A stretch of DNA of 64,000 bases from Micromonospora sp. NBC_01796 (GTDB lineage: Bacteria; Actinomycetota; Actinomycetes; Mycobacteriales; Micromonosporaceae), in NCBI RefSeq assembly GCF_035917455.1, contig NZ_CP109078.1, forward strand, positions 310,001 to 374,000, given 5' to 3'. The position numbers and the translations under genes were made by a program. Within the stretch, counting starts at the first letter, position 1; each line of letters starts with the position of its first letter. Of this stretch, positions 1-8,748 are shown piece after piece. Below the pieces are notes generated by a model. It saw only the letters and a program-made list of their open reading frames with translations. It had not been told where the DNA came from and did not search any database.

Positions 1-24
1 CTGGGCGGACACTCTCGTTGAGGA

Positions 25-66
25 CGTACATCGTCTTTGATGTGAGTACATCGAAGATGATGTACG
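25..66. repeat. 42-bp palindromic element, copy A
   Basis: An inverted repeat with 15-nt outer arms (CGTACATCGTCTTTG against CGAAGATGATGTACG), 5-nt inner arms and a 2-nt centre. Read as RNA, the differences between its arms are G-U wobbles, so the stem stays paired. A second copy lies at 12751-12792, and similarity continues about 20 bp past the right arm in both. It lies upstream of the metalloprotease gene. It could be a terminator of an upstream gene outside the window, or a dispersed repeat. Confidence 0.75.
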
Positions 67-210
67 AGTTCGCCGAGTCATACGTCCCAGACGGAGGGAC
101 ATGGACGTCGGTCGCCCTGGCTCGCGCCGCGCCGAGCGGGCGACGTGATCGTTCGGGGGAAAGTGCGGGGATCTTGGAGTCAGGGCGCCGAACGGGTCCA
201 CAATCGGGGG

Positions 211-1149
211 ATGACGGAGGTGACGGGCGGGGCGGTGGTGCGGAGTCGGTGCGCGACGATGCCGGTGCACCGGCGGCTGCTGGACACCCGCGAGGGGTAC
301 GCGACCGCCGCCGCCGAGATCGAGAACTTCACCTTCCACGAGTGCCGGCGCGGACGCTCCCGCCTCGACCAGGTGGTACGGATCCCGGTGGTGGCACACG
401 TGGTGTGGCACGACGAGGCGCAGAACGTCAGCGACGAGCAGGTACGCAGCCAGCTCGACGTACTCAACGCGGACTTCCGGCAGCGCAACGAGGACTGGAC
501 CGGCGTACCCGAGGTGTGGCGGTCGGCGGTGGCGGACGCCCGGGTGGAGTTCTTCCTCGCCGAGACCGATCCGACCGGCGCGCCGACCACCGGCATCACC
601 CGTACCCGGACCGACGTGACCGGGTTCGCGCCGGAGGACGACGCGGTGAAGTCGGTGACCACCGGCGGTGTCAACGCCTGGCCGGCCGACCGCTACCTGA
701 ACCTGTGGATCTGCCAACTGGTCGGCGGGGTGCTCGGTTACGCCCAGTTTCCCGGCGGCCCGGCGGAGACCGACGGGGTGGTGCTGCTGCACTCCGCCAC
801 CGGCACCACCGGCACCGTCGTGGCGCCGTTCAACGGCGGCAGGACCTGCACCCACGAGGTCGGACACTGGCTCAACCTGCGGCACATCTGGGGTGACGAC
901 GGGGACGGGTGCGGGGGCGACGACTTCGTTCCGGACACGCCCAACCAGGCCGGGCCGAACTACGGCCGGCCGAGTTTCCCCAGGGTGACCTGCGACAACG
1001 GGCCGGACGGGGACATGTTCATGAACTTCATGGACTACACCGACGATGGTGCGATGGTCATGTTCACCGCCGGGCAGGTCGCCCGGATGGCCGCGACCCT
1101 GGCCGGACCCCGCGCCACGCTGGCCGCCGGTGCCACACTGACAGGATGA
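211..1149 (+). CDS. Zinc metalloprotease, M43 (pappalysin/cytophagalysin) type
   Basis: A 312-residue protein with the extended zinc site HEVGHWLNLRH at about residues 215-225: two His and the Glu of HExxH, then a third His. A Met-turn-like NFMDY follows about 55 residues later. This arrangement is diagnostic of M43 metzincin proteases. No clear signal peptide is visible, so export is uncertain. I chose the ATG at 211; GTG/ATG codons upstream at 145 and an internal ATG at 259 are alternatives. The stop overlaps the start of the next gene by 4 bp (ATGA), implying translational coupling. The substrate is unknown. Confidence 0.85.
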   Translation: MTEVTGGAVVRSRCATMPVHRRLLDTREGYATAAAEIENFTFHECRRGRSRLDQVVRIPVVAHVVWHDEAQNVSDEQVRSQLDVLNADFRQRNEDWTGVPEVWRSAVADARVEFFLAETDPTGAPTTGITRTRTDVTGFAPEDDAVKSVTTGGVNAWPADRYLNLWICQLVGGVLGYAQFPGGPAETDGVVLLHSATGTTGTVVAPFNGGRTCTHEVGHWLNLRHIWGDDGDGCGGDDFVPDTPNQAGPNYGRPSFPRVTCDNGPDGDMFMNFMDYTDDGAMVMFTAGQVARMAATLAGPRATLAAGATLTG

Positions 1150-1484
1150 CCGAGCAACCGCCGGAGGCACTGTTCCGCCGCTGGGTGCACGTCCGCGAGG
1201 AGGACGACGCGGACGTACGCGTCTACCGTCCCGCCGACCGCCCGCTCCCGCCCGCGCGGGGCCGGGACGGGATCGAGTTCCGCCCGGACGGCACGTTCAT
1301 CGACTACCTGCCGGGGCCGACCGACGCACCGACCCGCGCACCCGGACAGTGGCGTACGGACGCCGCCGACCGGCTGCGCCTGACCGGTCCCGCCGGCCGG
1401 GGCAGTACGGTCTTCCACCTGGTCGCGGTCGACGACAACACGCTGCGGCTGCGCCCGCTCGGCGGCGAACAACCGCCGAGCTGA
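1146..1484 (+). CDS. Hypothetical protein coupled to the metalloprotease
   Basis: A 112-residue soluble protein starting inside the metalloprotease stop codon (ATGA overlap). It is rich in Arg, Pro and Asp, has no membrane segment or signal peptide, and carries no motif I recognise. The segment around WRTDAADRLRLTG and the C-terminal beta-rich pattern resemble small lipocalin-like or quality-control folds, but this is only an impression. Tight coupling suggests co-expression with the protease, possibly as a partner or inhibitor; that role is inference. Confidence 0.65.
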   Translation: MTEQPPEALFRRWVHVREEDDADVRVYRPADRPLPPARGRDGIEFRPDGTFIDYLPGPTDAPTRAPGQWRTDAADRLRLTGPAGRGSTVFHLVAVDDNTLRLRPLGGEQPPS

Positions 1485-1519
1485 GCGCACGGCGCCGGCT
1501 CAGGCGAACGGCCGCCCGG

Positions 1520-1777
1520 TCAGCCGACCTGTTCGTCGGCGTAGCACCAGCGCCACGACTCGCCGGGCTGGAACGACTGGATCACCGGGTGGTCCGTGGC
1601 GTGGAAGTGGGCGGTGGCGTGCCGGCGCGGCGACGAGTCGCAGCAGCTCACCCGGCCGCAGGTCAGGCAGAGGCGCAGATGCACCCAGTCGGACCAGCCG
1701 TTCTCCAGGCAGTCCTGGCAGCCGTCGGTGCTCTGCGGTTCCGGTTTGGCCGCCTCGGCCAGATGTGCGCAGCTCAT
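1520..1777 (-). CDS. UBP-type zinc finger protein
   Basis: An 85-residue protein with the cysteine/histidine layout of the ZnF-UBP domain: an N-terminal CAH, then CQDC, CLTCGRVSCC and a run of His in HATAHFHATDHP. In bacteria these stand-alone domains are small zinc-binding proteins of unsettled role, since bacteria of this group lack ubiquitin. Its ATG overlaps the stop of the upstream antiporter gene (ATGA), so it is the last gene of that transcript. Confidence 0.88.
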   Translation of the reverse strand: MSCAHLAEAAKPEPQSTDGCQDCLENGWSDWVHLRLCLTCGRVSCCDSSPRRHATAHFHATDHPVIQSFQPGESWRWCYADEQVG

Positions 1778-3345
1778 CGCTCACCCTTCCGTCGCAGCAG
1801 CGACTCTTCCAGATCCAGATCGCGGTACGCGCGCACGAGCACCTCTTCCGTGATCCGCCCCTGGTCACGGGCGGTCCGGAACACCTCGCGCTCCGCGTCG
1901 ATCATCTCCTGCCGCAGCCGACCGTACGCCTGCGAGGGCGTTTCCCGTCCGTCGCCCCCCAGCCGCTCCCAGGCGCTGTTGCTGCGATACTCGACCATCG
2001 CCCGGAGGCGCTCGACGACCGCCGGTGGCGAGCCCTCGGCCGCCGCCTCCAGTCGCGCCTTCGCCGCCGTGCCTGCCTGCTGCTGGACCGCGGCCTCGGC
2101 GAGGGCGTCCTTGGCCGGGTCGTCGGCCGGGAGCCGCAGCCGGCGGGCGACCATCGGCAGGGTGGCCCCCTGGACCCCGAGGGTCACCACGATCACCGCG
2201 AACGCGAGCCAGACGAACAGGTCCCTCGGGTAGGCCAGTTCGTCGCTGGGCAGCGGCAGGGCGAGCGCCGCACCGAGGGTGACCACCCCGCGCATCCCGG
2301 CCCAGGACAGGACGGCCGATATCCGGGCCGGCAGCGCGGTCCCGTTGCGGCGCACCTGCGGCACCAGCCGGACCAGCAGGCTGGCCGGGAAGATCCAGAG
2401 GAACCGGGTGAGGAAAACCGTACCCAGCACCGCGACGGTGACCAGCACCATCATCCCGATCTCGGTGTCGAGCCGGCTCAGCAGGTCCCGCAGTTGCAGC
2501 CCGACGAGCAGGAAGACCAGGCCCTCGAGCAGGAAGGTGACCAGCCGCCAGAAGGCCATCGTCTGGAGCCGGGAGGCGGCGGAGAGCAGGACCGGCAGCT
2601 TGTGTCCCAGGGCCAGCCCGACCACCACCACCGCGACCACACCGGAGGCGTGGATCTCCTCGGCGACGAACACCACGATGAACGGGGTGAGCAGCGACAG
2701 GGTGTTGTCCAGGATCGGATCCTTGATCCGCTTGTGCAGGTAGCCGATGACCACGACCCCGACCAGTCCGACCAGCAGCCCGCCGCCGGCGGTGAGGAGC
2801 ACCTGCCCGGCGACTCCCCAGGCGTCGAGCCCGCTGCCGATCGCCGCCAGGGTGGCCACCCGGAGCAGGACCAGCGCGGTGGCGTCGTTGACCAGGCTCT
2901 CGCCCTCCAGGATGGTCACCACCCGTCGGGGCAGACCGATCCGACGCGCGACCGCGGTGGCGGCGACCGCGTCGGGCGGCGCGACGACCGCGCCGAAGGC
3001 CAGGCAGATCGCCAGCGGTACGTCCGGCAGCACCGCGTGCACCACGAAGCCGACCACGAACGCGGTGAACAGCACCAGCCCGATGGCGAGCAGCAGGATC
3101 GGCCGCAGGTTATGCCGGAACGCGGGCACCGAGGTCTGGATCGCGGCGACGTACAGCAGCGGTGGCAGGATGCCGACCAGGACCAGTTCGGGGTCGAGGC
3201 GTACCAGGGGGAAGCCGGGCACGAACGAGAGCGCCACCCCGGCCACGAGCAGCACGATCGGCGCGAGCAGACCGAATCGGCGGGCCAGGGCGGCGCCCAG
3301 GGTCGCGATCGCCAGGAACAGAACGACCTCGAAGAGTGCCTCCAT
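1774..3345 (-). CDS. Na+/H+ antiporter, CPA1 family
   Basis: A 523-residue integral membrane protein with about a dozen hydrophobic segments over the first 400 residues and a charged cytoplasmic tail. The conserved ion-binding region is visible as VVAPPDAVAATAVARR followed by GESLVNDATALVL, which contains the Asn-Asp pair expected in NhaP-type exchangers. It would exchange cytoplasmic Na+ (or K+) for H+. It lies 19 bp after gabD and overlaps the UBP zinc-finger gene by 4 bp, giving a four-gene leftward cluster with the DUF6343 gene. Confidence 0.92.
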   Translation of the reverse strand: MEALFEVVLFLAIATLGAALARRFGLLAPIVLLVAGVALSFVPGFPLVRLDPELVLVGILPPLLYVAAIQTSVPAFRHNLRPILLLAIGLVLFTAFVVGFVVHAVLPDVPLAICLAFGAVVAPPDAVAATAVARRIGLPRRVVTILEGESLVNDATALVLLRVATLAAIGSGLDAWGVAGQVLLTAGGGLLVGLVGVVVIGYLHKRIKDPILDNTLSLLTPFIVVFVAEEIHASGVVAVVVVGLALGHKLPVLLSAASRLQTMAFWRLVTFLLEGLVFLLVGLQLRDLLSRLDTEIGMMVLVTVAVLGTVFLTRFLWIFPASLLVRLVPQVRRNGTALPARISAVLSWAGMRGVVTLGAALALPLPSDELAYPRDLFVWLAFAVIVVTLGVQGATLPMVARRLRLPADDPAKDALAEAAVQQQAGTAAKARLEAAAEGSPPAVVERLRAMVEYRSNSAWERLGGDGRETPSQAYGRLRQEMIDAEREVFRTARDQGRITEEVLVRAYRDLDLEESLLRRKGER

Positions 3346-3364
3346 GCGGCACAGCCTAAGGGGG

Positions 3365-4777
3365 CTACTCGCTGTGCGAACCAGCGCCGCCGGTGGCCGT
3401 GCCCTCCCCCACCCAGACCGTCTTGGTGTTGCAGAACTCCCGGATGCCGTGGGCGGACAACTCGCGGCCGTAACCGGAGTTCTTCACCCCGCCGAAGGGC
3501 AGCTCCGGGAAGGAGGTGGTCATGCCGTTGATGAAGACGCTGCCCGCGTCGAGATCCCGCGCGAAGCGTTCCTGCTCGTCCGGGTCCCGGGTCCAGGCGT
3601 TCGAGCCGAGCCCGAAGTTGGTCCCGTTGGCCAGCTCGATCGCCTCCTCGTACGAGTCGACCCGGAACAGTCCCGCCACCGGGCCGAACACCTCCTCGGT
3701 CCACATGCGCATCGACGGGGTCAGGTCGGTGACCACGGTCGGTGGGTAGAACCACCCGTCCCCCTCGGGCCGCTGCCCGCCGCAGAGCAGCCGCGCCCCC
3801 AACCGGACCGCGTCGTCCACCTGCTCCTCCACGTCGATGCGCCCCTGTTCGGTGGCGAGCGGTCCGACGTCGGTGCTCGGGTCCATCGGGTCGCCGACCT
3901 GCAACGCGTCCATCCGGAGGGCGAACGCCTCGGCGAACGCGTCGAAGACGTCGGTATGCACGATGAAGCGTTTGGCGGCGATGCAAGACTGGCCGTTGTT
4001 CTGGCACCGGGCGGTGGTGGCCACCTCGGCGGCCCGCTCGACGTCGGCCGAGGGCATCACCACGAACGGGTCACTGCCGCCGAGTTCCAGCACCGTCTTC
4101 TTGATCTCCTGGCCGGCGATCCGGGCGACCGACCGGCCGGCCCGTTCGCTCCCGGTGAGCGTCGCGGCACGCACCCTCGGGTCGACCAGCACCTGCTCGA
4201 CCGCCTCGTAGCCGACGATCAGGGCCTGGAACGCGCCCACCGGGAACCCGGCCCGGCGGAAGAGTTCGTCCAGGTAGAGCGCGGTCTGCGGCACGTTCGA
4301 CGCGTGCTTGAGCAGGCCGACGTTGCCCGCCATCAGGGCCGGTGCGGCGAACCGCATCACCTGCCACAGCGGGAAGTTCCACGGCATCACCGCCAGCACC
4401 GGGCCGAGCGGCTGGTAGCGGGTGAAGGCCCGGGTCGCGCCGACCGCCTTGGCGTCACCGGGCTCGTCGGCGAGGAGCCGCTCGGCGTTCGACGCGTAGA
4501 ACCGGCAGGCCGAGGCGCACTTGGCCACCTCGGCGCGGGCCGAGACGAAGGTCTTGCCCATCTCGACGGTCATCAGCTGGGCCAGCTCGTCGCACTCCCG
4601 GAGCAGCAGGTCGGCCGCCGCGTTCATCCACCGGCCGCGTTCGGCGAAGGTGGTGGAGTGCAGCGTACGGAACGCGTCGGCGGCCCGTCCGATCGCCGCG
4701 TCGACCTGCTCCGGCGACATCGGGTCGTACGTCTTGAGCAGCTGTCCGTTGGCCGGGTTGATGGTGGCGATCGACAT
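3365..4777 (-). CDS. gabD: NAD(P)+-dependent succinate-semialdehyde dehydrogenase
   Basis: A 470-residue aldehyde dehydrogenase. The general-base Glu is in LELGGSDPFVV and the catalytic Cys in NNGQSCIAAKRF. The N-terminus (MSIATINPANGQLLKTYDPM) is typical of the GabD subfamily that oxidises succinate semialdehyde to succinate at the end of the GABA shunt. The ATG has an AAGGGGT ribosome-binding site. Length is normal for the family. Substrate choice among aldehyde dehydrogenases is assigned by family resemblance rather than proven. Confidence 0.92.
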   Translation of the reverse strand: MSIATINPANGQLLKTYDPMSPEQVDAAIGRAADAFRTLHSTTFAERGRWMNAAADLLLRECDELAQLMTVEMGKTFVSARAEVAKCASACRFYASNAERLLADEPGDAKAVGATRAFTRYQPLGPVLAVMPWNFPLWQVMRFAAPALMAGNVGLLKHASNVPQTALYLDELFRRAGFPVGAFQALIVGYEAVEQVLVDPRVRAATLTGSERAGRSVARIAGQEIKKTVLELGGSDPFVVMPSADVERAAEVATTARCQNNGQSCIAAKRFIVHTDVFDAFAEAFALRMDALQVGDPMDPSTDVGPLATEQGRIDVEEQVDDAVRLGARLLCGGQRPEGDGWFYPPTVVTDLTPSMRMWTEEVFGPVAGLFRVDSYEEAIELANGTNFGLGSNAWTRDPDEQERFARDLDAGSVFINGMTTSFPELPFGGVKNSGYGRELSAHGIREFCNTKTVWVGEGTATGGAGSHSE

Positions 4778-4790
4778 GTCGTACCCCTTG

Positions 4791-5060
4791 TTACTCGAAG
4801 AGCGAGTGGCTCGTGCCCGGCGGTTCCTCCCGGCGTCGCTGGGCCCGCCGCCGCATGATGATCACGAGGTCGACGACGGCCACGGCGGCGAGCACGAAGA
4901 GGATCACCGCGGGCACCCAGTGACCGGTGAGCACCACCAGCACCCCCAGCCCCGCGGAGACCACCAGCCCGAACGAGGCCAGCACCAGCCGCAGGTTGAG
5001 CGCGCTGTACGGATGCCCGACCGTCCCCCTTGCCCCGGTGGGCTGCGATTTTCCCGCCAT
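4791..5060 (-). CDS. Small membrane protein, DUF6343-like
   Basis: An 89-residue protein with two hydrophobic helices (about residues 24-45 and 49-68) followed by a basic stretch MRRRAQRRREE. It begins with a hydrophilic N-terminus, so both ends probably face the cytoplasm. It ends 13 bp before gabD on the same strand and is probably co-transcribed with it. The DUF assignment rests on size and layout. Function is unknown. Confidence 0.7.
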   Translation of the reverse strand: MAGKSQPTGARGTVGHPYSALNLRLVLASFGLVVSAGLGVLVVLTGHWVPAVILFVLAAVAVVDLVIIMRRRAQRRREEPPGTSHSLFE

Positions 5061-5161
5061 CTGGTCGAACTACCCGGCCGGGTCGCCGGTTAACCTGTTC
5101 GGGTGTTCCGGGCGAAGCGGTTCCGGTTGTCGCCCCCGCCCGAGCCGGGTAGAACGAGATC

Positions 5162-5584
5162 ATGACAACTGAGCCCACGGTCCCCTCGAGTCACGCGGAT
5201 CTGCTCGAACGCCCGCTCTTCACGCACCTGGCCACGGTCCGCCCCGACGGCGCCCCGCAGAGCAGCCTGATGTGGTTCGTCTGGGACGGCGAGCGGATCC
5301 GGATGACCCACACCAGGGGGCGGCAGAAGTTCCGTAACCTGGCGCACGATCCGCGCGTCGCCCTCTCCATCGCCGACCCGGAGGACGGTTACCGGTCCCT
5401 GGAGCTACGCGGGGTGGTGGAGTCGATCGACCCGGACGACGAGCAGGCGTCGTTCTACCAGTCCCTCCAGCGGCGGTACGGCGCGGAGGGCGAGATCAGC
5501 GACATTCCGAACCGGGTGGTGGTCACGATCCGGCCGACCCGGTTCGTGGCGGTCACCGGCGGCGCGGTGCAACCACAGAGCTGA
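5162..5584 (+). CDS. PPOX-class F420-dependent oxidoreductase
   Basis: A 140-residue split-barrel flavin/F420-binding protein. The N-terminal block LFTHLATVRPDGAPQSSLMW and the following RGRQKFRNLAHDPRVAL are the hallmark of the pyridoxamine-phosphate-oxidase-like family that in actinobacteria often uses F420. It probably reduces or binds a small aromatic or tetrapyrrole-like substrate; the substrate cannot be read from sequence. It is divergent from the DUF6343-gabD cluster. A 25-bp tandem duplication spans its stop codon. Confidence 0.9.
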   Translation: MTTEPTVPSSHADLLERPLFTHLATVRPDGAPQSSLMWFVWDGERIRMTHTRGRQKFRNLAHDPRVALSIADPEDGYRSLELRGVVESIDPDDEQASFYQSLQRRYGAEGEISDIPNRVVVTIRPTRFVAVTGGAVQPQS

Positions 5585-5615
5585 CACCGGGGTGCAAGCG
5601 CAGAGCTGACACCGC
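5566..5615 (+). repeat. 25-bp tandem duplication across a stop codon
   Basis: Two adjacent 25-bp units (5566-5590 and 5591-5615) match at 22 positions. Both contain CAGAGCTGACACCG, so the end of the coding sequence and its stop codon were copied downstream. Confidence 0.8.
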
Positions 5616-5643
5616 AGGGTGTTCCGACCATCGGGGTGTCAGC
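5605..5643 (+). terminator. Hairpin after the PPOX gene
   Basis: GCTGACACC at 5605-5613 pairs with GGTGTCAGC at 5635-5643 around a 21-nt loop. The left arm belongs to the second unit of the tandem duplication. There is no T-tract, as is usual for actinobacterial terminators, so the terminator role is inferred from position. Confidence 0.45.
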
Positions 5644-5690
5644 GTAGAGTTACCGGGCCTGTGCTTTCCGCTGAAGGACCGGGGGAAAGA

Positions 5691-6563
5691 GTGTCTCGTC
5701 GCTGGACCACCACGGCCGCCGTCACCCTGCTCGCCCTCGCCGCCCTGGCCTGTGAGGGCGGCAGCGGCGGCGGGATCGGACAGCCCAGTGCCCCACCACC
5801 GGCCTCTCCGTCCGCCCGACCCGACCTACCGGTGTCGATGGCCGCGCTCGGCGACTCGATCACCACCGGCTTCGGCACCTGCCTGGTGCTGAGCAACTGC
5901 CAGCGCAACTCCTGGTCCAGCGGCGACGGTCTGCGGGTCGACAGCCACTACCGGCGACTGCTGGAGGCCAACCCGGCGATCCGCGGCAACGGGCACAACC
6001 AGGCGGCGGCCGGAGCACGGGCGCGTCAACTGCCGGAGCAGGCGACGGCGGCGGTGAACGCCAAGGCGGACTACGTCACCGTGCTGATCGGCGCCAACGA
6101 CGCCTGTCGGGGCCGGATCGAGGACATGACCGAGGTGACCGACTTCCGGTCCGAGGTCGACCGGGCCCTGGCCGTACTCAAGCAGGGGCGGCCGAAGGCC
6201 CGGGTGCTGGTGGTGAGCATCCCCGACCTGTACCGGCTCTGGGAGATCGGCCACCCGGAGGCCCAGGTGGTCCGGGTCTGGGACCGGGGGATCTGCCCGG
6301 CGCTGCTGGCGAACCCGACCTCGACCGCCGACGCCGACACGAGCCGCCGGTCGCTGTTCCGGGCTCGGATCGACGCCTACAACAAGCAACTCGTCGCCGC
6401 CTGCAAGGCGTACGGGTCACGCTGCCGCAGTGACGGTGGTGCGGTGCACCGGGTGCGGTTCAGCGTGGACATGCTGAACCGGTTGGACTACTTCCACCCG
6501 GACGTGGACGGTCAGAACAAGCTCGCCGAGGTCACCTGGGGCGCGTCCGGCTTCAGTGGCTGA
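5691..6563 (+). CDS. Secreted SGNH/GDSL-family hydrolase
   Basis: A 290-residue secreted protein. The GTG start follows GGGGGAAAGA, and the N-terminus has a hydrophobic stretch ending in LAALAC, a possible though non-ideal lipobox, then a Gly/Pro/Ser linker. The hydrolase blocks are in order: MAALGDSITTGFG (nucleophile Ser), an N/G region GHNQAAAGARA, IGANDAC, and DYFHPDVDG with the C-terminal Asp/His. It probably hydrolyses esters outside the cell, on lipid or polysaccharide. Family assignment is solid; substrate is unknown. Confidence 0.88.
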   Translation: MSRRWTTTAAVTLLALAALACEGGSGGGIGQPSAPPPASPSARPDLPVSMAALGDSITTGFGTCLVLSNCQRNSWSSGDGLRVDSHYRRLLEANPAIRGNGHNQAAAGARARQLPEQATAAVNAKADYVTVLIGANDACRGRIEDMTEVTDFRSEVDRALAVLKQGRPKARVLVVSIPDLYRLWEIGHPEAQVVRVWDRGICPALLANPTSTADADTSRRSLFRARIDAYNKQLVAACKAYGSRCRSDGGAVHRVRFSVDMLNRLDYFHPDVDGQNKLAEVTWGASGFSG

Positions 6564-6586
6564 ACCCGCCCCGGGTGCCCGCCCGG

Positions 6587-7375
6587 TCAGGACCCGCGCT
6601 GGGCCGGTGCGCTGATCGCGCGCCGGCCGTAGAGGTCGACCGTCCGCTTGGCCAGGTCGGTGGTGGCCGACGAGTTGGCCCAGGTGCCGAGGATGATCGC
6701 CGCGCCCGGTATCACCTTGGCGAAGACCCGCTTCGCCGCCCGGATCCCGGCCATCCTGGCCAGCCGTACGGTCAGCCGTAGCACCGCCTGGCGCAGTGGG
6801 GTGTTGCCACTGCCGAACAGCGCCCCGGCACGTTCCCGACCGGCCGCCACGCCCAGCGCCAGCCGCGCGGTCTCGGCGGCCTTGTGCACCTTCTGCAGCA
6901 CCAACAGGTCGGTGGCCCGGTCCGGGTGCTCCGGGTCCACGCCGTACGCGGCGGCGATGTGCAGGACCATCCGGGCCTGGGTCCAGGCCAGGACCCCGAT
7001 GTCGAGCACCGCTCCGGGCAGCCCGGCGGCTCCGGAGACCGCGCCGGAGAGGCGGGCGCGGGCTACGAACCGTTTCGTCGCGAGCTGCGCCAACCCGTCC
7101 CGGTCGAGTCCGGGTTGGGCGGCACGGGTGGACTCGACCCAGGCCTTCGCCTCCGGGCCGAGCCGGCGTACCGCCTCCAGGGCGAGGTGCTCCGGGGCGT
7201 ACTGCGGGTCGTCGCGCATCCGTTCCCACAGCCCGGCCGGTGGGGCGGCGGTCGGTTCCCCGGCGTCCGCCGGGTCGCCACCGGGAAGATCCGGGGACGG
7301 GTCGATGCGGGTGGCCGGGGCGACGGTGGGGTCAGAGTCGGTCACGGAACACTCCGGGGTTCGCTGCACGGACAT
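6587..7375 (-). CDS. EcsC family protein
   Basis: A 262-residue protein with a charged, Pro-rich N-terminus followed by the EcsC-type core: alternating helices with hydrophobic, Gly/Ala-rich segments (SGAVSGAAGLPGAVLDIGVLAW, written here without implying continuity of function) and a C-terminal repeat-like pair of helices. EcsC proteins were named from the Bacillus ecs operon, but their molecular function is unknown. It converges with the SGNH hydrolase gene and is followed upstream by a small ORF on the same strand. Confidence 0.8.
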   Translation of the reverse strand: MSVQRTPECSVTDSDPTVAPATRIDPSPDLPGGDPADAGEPTAAPPAGLWERMRDDPQYAPEHLALEAVRRLGPEAKAWVESTRAAQPGLDRDGLAQLATKRFVARARLSGAVSGAAGLPGAVLDIGVLAWTQARMVLHIAAAYGVDPEHPDRATDLLVLQKVHKAAETARLALGVAAGRERAGALFGSGNTPLRQAVLRLTVRLARMAGIRAAKRVFAKVIPGAAIILGTWANSSATTDLAKRTVDLYGRRAISAPAQRGS

Positions 7376-7411
7376 CAGACGGGAAGGGGGTACGGAACGC
7401 GGCCTGCCCGG

Positions 7412-7561
7412 TCAGCGGCGACGACCGTTGAACCGGGCCATGAGCTGGCGCAACCGCTGCTGGTTGCTCGGCTTGGCCATCTCCCGCCGGCCCCGGTCGA
7501 CCAACTGCCGACCTCGGGGAGACTGGAGAAAGATCTTGACTCGTTGTACCAGTGATGACAT
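7412..7561 (-). CDS. Small basic protein, 49 residues
   Basis: A 49-residue, strongly basic protein (MSSLVQRVKIFLQSPRG... ending NGRRR). The start is supported by a GAGAGGGG ribosome-binding site upstream of the ATG at 7561. It has two predicted amphipathic helices and no cysteine. It ends 37 bp before the EcsC gene on the same strand and may be co-transcribed with it. I do not recognise a family function; a nucleic-acid or membrane-surface role would fit the charge but is not shown. Confidence 0.7.
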   Translation of the reverse strand: MSSLVQRVKIFLQSPRGRQLVDRGRREMAKPSNQQRLRQLMARFNGRRR

Positions 7562-7752
7562 CTCGTACCCCTCTCGTTGTCCCTCAGTTGTACCCACCCC
7601 GGTCGAGCGCCACACCGGATCAGCCCGACAACCCGTCCAAAGTGGGCGCCGGGCGCCTCGTACGGGCATCGATCGGAGGGGCCACCGTACGGGCGGTCCG
7701 GCTGGGGTAGCGTCGTCGGGCGTTGGACGGTCCGGGACGTACGGAGGACAAC

Positions 7753-8748
7753 TTGGCCGGGACAGGCGACGAGCGTCCGGTACCACTACGGATCGGTGGG
7801 TGGCTTCCACCCAGCGGTCGGCGACCGGTGCGGCCGGAGGACGCCGCGGCGACGGCACTGCTCCCGGTGGTGACCGTGACGGGTCCCGACCCCTCGGATC
7901 CGGCCCCGGCGACCGGGGACCCCGGCCGGAGGCGGGGTGCCCGACGCGGTACGGCCCGGGGCGGGCGTTGGCGGGTCACCGCGCTCGTCGCGGTCGCCAC
8001 GGTGGCGGCGGCGGTCGGCGTACCCGTCCTGCTCTCCCGTGGTGCTGACGAGTCCGGACCGGACCGGCAGGTGCAGCCGCCCCCACTCGCCCTGACCCGA
8101 GGGGCCGACCCGGAGAGTCCCCTGGCCACCACCCCGGTTCCCGGTTCGCCCAGCGGTGGCAGCCGTACGCCCGCGGCGAGCCGGAGCGCGACCCGTACGG
8201 CGATCGTCGCACCGACCGGCACCCCCGCGGTCCCGCCGGCGCCCCTCGGTGGTGCGGCGGTACCACCCCCGGCGGTACCACCCCCGGCGGCACCGCCCCC
8301 GCCTGCGCCGAACAAGCCGGACCAGTTGGCGCCGCCACCGCCACCGGCGGTGTTCACCGTGTCGGTCGAGGCCGAGGGCTCGTCGGCGGAACGCCGGGGC
8401 CGGACCGACACCCGGTCACGCAGCGGCGCGTCCGGCGGCGCGGTGGTCACCGGCATCGGCGACGGGTCCGGCAACACGGTCCGGTTCTCCCGGCTCACGG
8501 TGCCCGCCGCCGGCCGCTACACCCTCACCCTGTACTACGTCAGCAGCCAGCGACGGTCCGGCACGGTCACCGTGAACGGCCAGCAGCGCGAGGTGTCGTT
8601 CGCGGACACCGGTTCGGACAGTGCCCCGATCGGCGAGGTGTCGATCACGCTGTCCCTGCGGGCCGGTGACAACTCGGTCGAACTCGGCAACCGGCGCAGC
8701 CGGACCGCCGACCTGGACCGGATCGTGGTCACCGGTTCGGCGGGATGA
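7753..8748 (+). CDS. Membrane-anchored protein with C-terminal CBM35/CBM6-like domain
   Basis: A 331-residue protein with a basic, disordered cytoplasmic N-terminus, one membrane segment (TALVAVATVAAAVGVPVLL), a long Pro/Thr-rich extracellular linker containing PPPAVPPPAAPPPPAP, and a beta-sandwich of about 125 residues at the C-terminus. That domain starts FTVSVEAEGSSAE and has the GRYTLTLYYV and LDRIVVTG edges seen in CBM6/CBM35 modules, so it probably binds surface or external polysaccharide. The TTG start at 7753 is chosen because GGAGG lies 5 bp upstream. Its 3' end overlaps the convergent next gene by 20 bp. Confidence 0.78.
   Translation: MAGTGDERPVPLRIGGWLPPSGRRPVRPEDAAATALLPVVTVTGPDPSDPAPATGDPGRRRGARRGTARGGRWRVTALVAVATVAAAVGVPVLLSRGADESGPDRQVQPPPLALTRGADPESPLATTPVPGSPSGGSRTPAASRSATRTAIVAPTGTPAVPPAPLGGAAVPPPAVPPPAAPPPPAPNKPDQLAPPPPPAVFTVSVEAEGSSAERRGRTDTRSRSGASGGAVVTGIGDGSGNTVRFSRLTVPAAGRYTLTLYYVSSQRRSGTVTVNGQQREVSFADTGSDSAPIGEVSITLSLRAGDNSVELGNRRSRTADLDRIVVTGSAG

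Noticed and set aside
1765-3531. Long open frame of 588 codons antisense to the antiporter gene
   Set aside because: It mirrors the GC-rich codon bias of the real gene and is rich in Gln, Gly, Asp and Arg without domain-like hydrophobic pattern; the antiporter on the other strand has clear membrane helices and motifs.
7530-7543. 14-bp match AAGATCTTGACTCG shared with 21518-21531
   Set aside because: The first copy lies within the coding sequence of the 49-residue protein; a match this short, partly self-palindromic, may be chance.
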